Positions 60,401 to 64,000 of a stretch of DNA of 64,000 nt are shown piece by piece. The DNA comes from Patagioenas fasciata (taxonomy: Eukaryota > Chordata > Aves > Columbiformes > Columbidae): NCBI RefSeq assembly GCF_037038585.1, contig NC_092523.1:28835501-28899500 (forward strand). The letters are read 5' to 3'. The position numbers were made by a program, and so were the translations under genes. The notes under the pieces were generated by a model. That model was not told the origin of the DNA and ran no database searches. It worked only from the letters and a program-made list of their open reading frames with translations. Position 1 is the first letter of the stretch; each line of letters starts with the position of its first letter.

Positions 60401-62743
60401 ACAGGAAACCACAAAACTGGCAGCAGTCAACTGCAGTATAAACACACAGCTGGAATTTGAAAGGTAGAGCAACAAAGCTTGAGAGAACATTGTGTCTCTA
60501 TGGCTGGAACTGGAGTTCTGTCAGATGCACGATGTATCAAGAAAGAGGTTAAATACTCAGAAAAATCTTTGACAAGTATAGTGTTTCATTTGAATGCCAC
60601 AAAGAAGCTAGGAATTTTAATATTGATTTCAAAATATCAAATGTTTACTGAAAGGGGGAGATGAGCTAGTTGTAACAAGAATAATACAGACCGAAACTAA
60701 AGGTAGCTGGAAAATCAGATGGAAACTGCAAGTTTCATTGTGAGTGAAAATAAAAACTACTGGAATCTAAGGATCCTTCATGCACTACATATTCATATTT
60801 TAGCAAAGGAACACCTTTTAATCCATTTTACTGTTTCCTAAAGATTTCAAGGTAAAATAATACAAGAAAAAAATCAAACAAACTAGAAAAGTATCCTCAG
60901 TAGAATACAGTATTTCTGCATTCACAAGAGGCTACAGACAAGCCTTCCCACAGCAGCAGTAGTTAGCATGATTTTTTCCATAAAGCTTGGTCACTTGGAA
61001 TTACAAATAGGGTATTGTGCAGTTTTGCTGTTATCCAAGGACACATCCTGACTTCAGTACAAGTTGTCTGAATAAACACTGGATATTAGTTCATAATTAG
61101 GCCACAGCCATTTAAAGAAGCTTCTGAGTTAAAAAATAATTCTATCCTTTTGCTTATTTTAACTTGCTATTATTACTTGGGGTTTTATAATTGAAGTAGA
61201 TTGAATAAATAGTTTTCAATCTCTCTCTCTCATGTTTTCACTTACACAAGCTTATTCCAAACTTGGTCCAACTCCTCCTTTTATGTTGACTATCACTGCA
61301 TAATTTTTCTTACTCTCTGACCCAAATCCCCAGAAAAGTCATATTTTCTTGGAGTACAGCGCTATTCTTTATAATTAGGAATATCAGAACATGTTCTTTC
61401 ACACAGCTGGTAGGACCTGGGTAGGGTTTATGTCATGTAAATGTAGCTGTCCAAAGTTAGATATTTAACCTCATCTTGCTTTCTGAAGGCACCTTTTCCT
61501 CCCATCTTAATGCAGGTGATCTAAAGATGCATTTTCTTTAGAGGAAGTCTTTGGCAGCGGTACCGGTCTGAGTTCAAAAACACATGATTGTTAGATCACT
61601 TTGCTGACCCAGTTCACAGTATTGCTGCACCAACAGCTGCTGGGTAACAACTTGGAACCAGAACAAGCTGTATGGAGCAGACAGAATGCCTGATACTGCT
61701 CAAAACTTTTTGTGTCATGACATGACTTGGAGACAGATGGCGAGAGCTTCCTGAGGGAGCTCTTTTGCGTTCTCCATCATCTACAGAAGGAGCTAAGAAA
61801 ACTAGTTCATCCTTGACACCTACCTTTTACAAAGCTAAGGTTAGGTAAAGTTAATTCCAAACTTTTTGGAAAGTCAATGTCACTGCTCTTCACTAAACAG
61901 ATTTTTTTTTCCTGTCTGTGTTAGTCTTTTACATAGCAACCTCACAGAAACTTTTTTTTTTCCCTTTAAGTAGAAGCGTGTGATTGAAAACCACATAAAT
62001 CAATATGAGACTTGTAATCAGGTTTCCTAACTAAAACTACTTTTTACTCATACTTCAAACATGACAATCTTCAAACTGACAGCATTCTCTAGAAAATATT
62101 ATGGAGATAAGAGTACGGCTTGTTAATAACAAACCCTCTGTATGCCAGTCACATTCTTAGGATTGAATTAACACAAATTCATCCTAACTTTTCACTTATT
62201 CATGGAATAATGATGTTAATATCTTCTTCCAAAGTTACAGTAATAAGGAACTGTATTGATTAACTAATGAGGATATTAACTGTAGAGATATGTATTAGGA
62301 CAGCAAGACTTGGCATAGGTTAACCAAGTAATGCCTAGAAAAATAAATTTTTAGAAAAGAATATACTCACTTCAAGAAGTTATGTCTACAGGAATATCCA
62401 CAATTCTCAGATGTCTGAAAAATTCATATATTTATATATATATAAAATGTATCTACCAATTAATGGGCAACAAACAAAAATATATATATATATATATCTA
62501 TCCCAATGCTTACGGTTTCACAGTTCAAACATCTAGTTTCGTTAGTCAGTGTTCCCTGAAAAATCTCATGCACCCAGGTGAGTTCTTGTTTATTGTTCTC
62601 TTCAGCTTCATTCATGTTGCCATTTTTCAGTTTCCCATTTTGCTTTTCCTGTTTCTTCTCTTCTTGCAAAATGTCTGCGATGGTGTTCAGCAGGTAATTT
62701 AAAAACTCATGTGCATCCTGCTGCATGTAATTGTCAAAGAGAT
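54345..62743 (-). CDS. USP46: USP46 ubiquitin-specific protease, six 3' coding exons (partial gene)
   Basis: Six exons on the minus strand, at 62,514-62,743, 59,013-59,089, 56,860-56,943, 56,365-56,562, 55,461-55,539 and 54,345-54,446, join in frame into residues 111-366 of a 366-residue USP46, with GT and AG at every intron. USP46 is a cysteine deubiquitinase of the USP12/USP46 pair, activated by the WD-repeat proteins UAF1 (WDR48) and WDR20; reported substrates include histones H2A/H2B, PHLPP and the AMPA-receptor subunit GluA1. EQLHRY and AVNLDRM, rather than the DQLHRY and ATNPDRM that I recall for USP12, identify the paralogue. Zinc cysteines C182, C185, C229 and C232 and catalytic H313 and D330 are present. 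The exons with the start codon and catalytic C44 are outside the window. Confidence 0.96.
54447..55460 (-). other. USP46 intron, 1,014 bp
   Basis: Bounded by GTCAGT at its 5' end and TTTTGCAG at its 3' end. No repeat or other gene seen. Confidence 0.9.
55461..55539 (-). CDS. USP46: USP46 exon with the catalytic His box (residues 307/308-333)
   Basis: This 79-bp exon (acceptor TTTTCTAG, donor GTCAGT) encodes [17 protein letters not shown] and then LLFDDDIVE. The His of GHY corresponds to H313 and the third Asp of DDD to D330, completing the Cys-His-Asp triad begun in exons outside the window. The first base completes a Ser codon split with the upstream exon. Confidence 0.96.
55540..56364 (-). 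other. USP46 intron, 825 bp
   Basis: Bounded by GTAAGA and TTTTCTAG. Open frames inside on the plus strand have no motif. Confidence 0.9.
56365..56562 (-). CDS. USP46: USP46 exon encoding residues 241/242-306/307
   Basis: This 198-bp exon runs from acceptor TTTCACAG to donor GTAAGA. It encodes [20 protein letters not shown] and [20 protein letters not shown], then [20 protein letters not shown] and VVHCG. The LALHLKRF block is a hallmark of USP catalytic domains. The Gly in NTSGDA differs from the Ser that I recall in human USP46. Confidence 0.96.
56860..56943 (-). CDS. USP46: USP46 exon with the second zinc Cys pair (residues 213/214-240/241)
   Basis: This 84-bp exon (acceptor TTTACAG, donor GTAAGC) encodes [20 protein letters not shown] and SKQEAQK. 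The two cysteines of CETC (C229 and C232) pair with those in the exon at 62,514-62,743 to bind the structural zinc of the fingers. A longer open frame covering the same bases in another frame is a shadow and does not continue the protein. Confidence 0.95.
56944..59012 (-). other. USP46 intron, 2,069 bp
   Basis: Bounded by GTAAAT and TTTACAG. It contains a short CA/CCA microsatellite at 58,308-58,347; nothing else recognised. Confidence 0.9.
58308..58347. repeat. CA / CCA microsatellite in USP46 intron
   Basis: A short ACAC run is followed by six CCA triplets. It is intronic with no element body. Confidence 0.8.
59013..59089 (-). CDS. USP46: USP46 exon encoding residues 188-212/213
   Basis: This 77-bp exon (acceptor TTCAACAG, donor GTAAAT) encodes [20 protein letters not shown] and ITHCL, then two bases of an Arg codon completed in the next exon. 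It lies between the two zinc Cys pairs in the fingers region. Confidence 0.95.
59090..62513 (-). other. USP46 intron, 3,424 bp
   Basis: Bounded by GTAAGC and TTCAACAG. It is AT-rich, with a TA microsatellite close to the donor end. No other gene or clear transposable element was recognised. Confidence 0.88.
62423..62498. repeat. (TA)n microsatellite, two blocks
   Basis: Two TA-rich blocks (about 62,426-62,446 and 62,480-62,498) lie in the intron. The nearer block begins at intron position +16 from the USP46 donor site at 62,513. Confidence 0.9.
62514..62743 (-). CDS. USP46: USP46 exon with QQDAHEF motif and first zinc Cys pair (residues 111-187)
   Basis: This 230-bp exon (acceptor TCTTCACAG, donor GTAAGC) starts within an Asp codon and encodes [20 protein letters not shown], a Lys/Glu/Asn-rich insertion, then [20 protein letters not shown] and NCET. 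QQDAHEF is a conserved USP box, and CLNC supplies zinc ligands C182 and C185. The stretch [12 protein letters not shown] differs at a few positions from the human sequence as I remember it. An (AT)n tract begins about 15 bases after the donor site. Confidence 0.96.
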
Positions 62744-63189
62744 CTGTGAAGAAGAGAGTTGAGATTTCAAAGGTTAAGTATATCCTCTCCTTCAAGAAAG
62801 CAAACTAGATTCATTATTTCTTTTCAAATAAATATACTAGTCCTTGCTCAGCAAAGCATTTAGAATTATGCCAAAAAGAGCAGTTTTGCAGCCATGCTGA
62901 CTTCAGTGAAACTACTTTGGGAGAAGGTTTCATCTCAACTAACTTCAGCTGCTTGAAAGATTAGGGTCTCTGTGGAGATGGTTGTGTAGGCTCTCACTAC
63001 CATCAATGAAGAAAGCAAGTGGGTGACTCAGCATAAATTAATTGCTTAGACTAGATGTCTAACTTTAGACAGCACTGACTCCCACCCATATATTCCAAGT
63101 CCCTTAGACACTTAGGAACATCACCGAGTTTGGACAGTGAGACATGTGGCTGAGGCAGCTGAAGACCTTGGATACTGACGCATACCAGT
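62744..63189 (-). other. USP46 intron sequence upstream of the first visible exon
   Basis: No further USP46 exon is visible between here and the end of the window. The exon encoding the residues just before 111 lies beyond 64,000. Confidence 0.75.
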
Positions 63190-63869
63190 AAGCTGTGTCT
63201 GGCTGGGATGGAGTTCCCTGTCCTAACAGTCCACACAGTGCTGTGCTTTGTACATCTGGCTGCAGTGGTGTTGGTAATGCACTAACGTTGTGGCTGTTGC
63301 TGAGCAGTGCTCGTGCAGCATCAAGGCTGGCTCTTCATCCCCCCAGCCCCCAAAAGCTGGTAGGCTGGGGGTGGGCAAGATGTTGGGAGGGAACGTGGCT
63401 GGGACAGCTGACCCAAACTGACCAAGGGGTATTCCATACCATGTGGCATCGTGTTCAGCAATAAAAGCTAAAAGAAAGGAGCGGGGGGCATTCACTATTA
63501 AGACGCTTATCTTCCAAAGCAACTCCTGTGCATACCAAGAGCTTGCTTCTCAGGGAGTAGCTGGAAATTGCCTGCTGATGGGAGGCAGAGAATAAATCTC
63601 TTTCGGTTTTGCTTTGCTTCTGCATGCGGCTGTTGTTGTTTGTTTGCTTATTTGTTTTGTTTGGTTGGTTTTTTTGTGTGTGTTTGGTTTTGTTTTTCGT
63701 GTTTGTTTGTTTGTTTTGGGGTGTGTGTGTTTTGTTTCATTTTTTAAACTGCCTTTATCTCAACGCATGCATTTCTTTCATCTTGTTTTCATCCCTTGTC
63801 CTGCTGAGGATGGGCTTGAGAGAGCGGTTTGGTGGGCACCTGGCAGACAGCCAAGGTTAACCCACCACA
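63190..63869 (+). mobile_element. ERVL-type solo LTR in USP46 intron
   Basis: The sequence follows an abundant avian LTR that I recognise: it opens with gtctggctgggatggagttc and has a tgctgagcagtgctcgtgca block, gtaggctgggggtgggcaag, gggacagctgacccaaactg, and an AATAAAAGC block at 63,460. It ends with actgcctttatctcaacgca and ccaaggttaacccaccaca at 63,869. A G/T-rich expansion (63,630-63,735) interrupts it before the tttatctcaac block. No internal ERV sequence or second LTR is present, so it is a solo LTR. Its orientation is opposite to USP46. I found no clear target duplication, and the 5' boundary is approximate. Confidence 0.72.
63630..63735. repeat. G/T-rich simple repeat (GTTT, GT units) inside the LTR
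   Basis: About 105 bp of TTTG, GTTT and GT units lie within the 3' part of the LTR, where related LTRs as I remember them have only a short ttgctttgctt stretch. Local slippage expansion is the likely cause. Confidence 0.75.
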
Positions 63870-64000
63870 AACAGTAATAATAACAGTATTTAATGAAGCT
63901 CATTTTTCATGCACACAAATCTGATGAGCAGAGACTTATCCTTTTCAATAAGAAATGCTTACAGGAGGAGGGGAGAATATCTCAGTGATTTAGTACAGAC
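63870..64000. other. Flanking intron DNA
   Basis: Short unique stretch after the LTR. No feature recognised. Confidence 0.5.

Noticed and set aside
63195..63464. 89-codon open frame on the plus strand
   Set aside because: It falls within the ERVL-type LTR, which is non-coding.

Overview
The window looks like euchromatic DNA from a bird. It carries several CR1 LINE copies with CR1-type 3' octamer tails, an avian ERVL-type LTR, a betaretrovirus-like provirus, and the 3' half of a vertebrate gene, USP46, split into short exons with GT/AG introns. There is no operon-like gene packing. I cannot name the species from this sequence.

Layout. Positions 1-54,340 lie 3' of USP46 and hold no host gene I can recognise. 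This stretch contains a long CR1 copy (1489-3515), shorter CR1 3' ends (about 12,133-12,592, 27,524-27,836 on the minus strand, 32,461-32,602 and 53,186-53,308), an LTR-like segment around 13,650-14,215, a 203-bp nearly palindromic MITE (14,896-15,098), and a degraded endogenous retrovirus (19,767-about 26,312). The rest is apparently unique, AT-rich DNA with simple repeats.

The endogenous retrovirus is the most structured part of the region. It has a 5' LTR, a primer-binding-site-like sequence, a strong splice-donor-like site, a broken betaretrovirus-like gag, betaretrovirus-like RNase H/integrase pieces, only the membrane anchor of env, a polypurine tract and a 3' LTR. Between gag and the betaretrovirus-like pol lies a fragment with class I (gammaretrovirus-like) gag start and protease/RT-start sequence. 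A second LTR-like segment sits where most of env should be. The locus is therefore a mosaic of at least two, probably three or four, retroelement insertions followed by deletions. It is inactive: every reading frame is interrupted.

Positions 54,345-62,743 on the minus strand hold the last six coding exons of USP46, covering residues 111-366 by the 366-residue human numbering. They include the zinc-binding cysteines and the catalytic His and Asp. The exons carrying the start codon and the catalytic Cys lie beyond the window. An ERVL-type LTR (about 63,190-63,869, opposite in orientation to the gene) sits in the intron upstream of the first visible exon.
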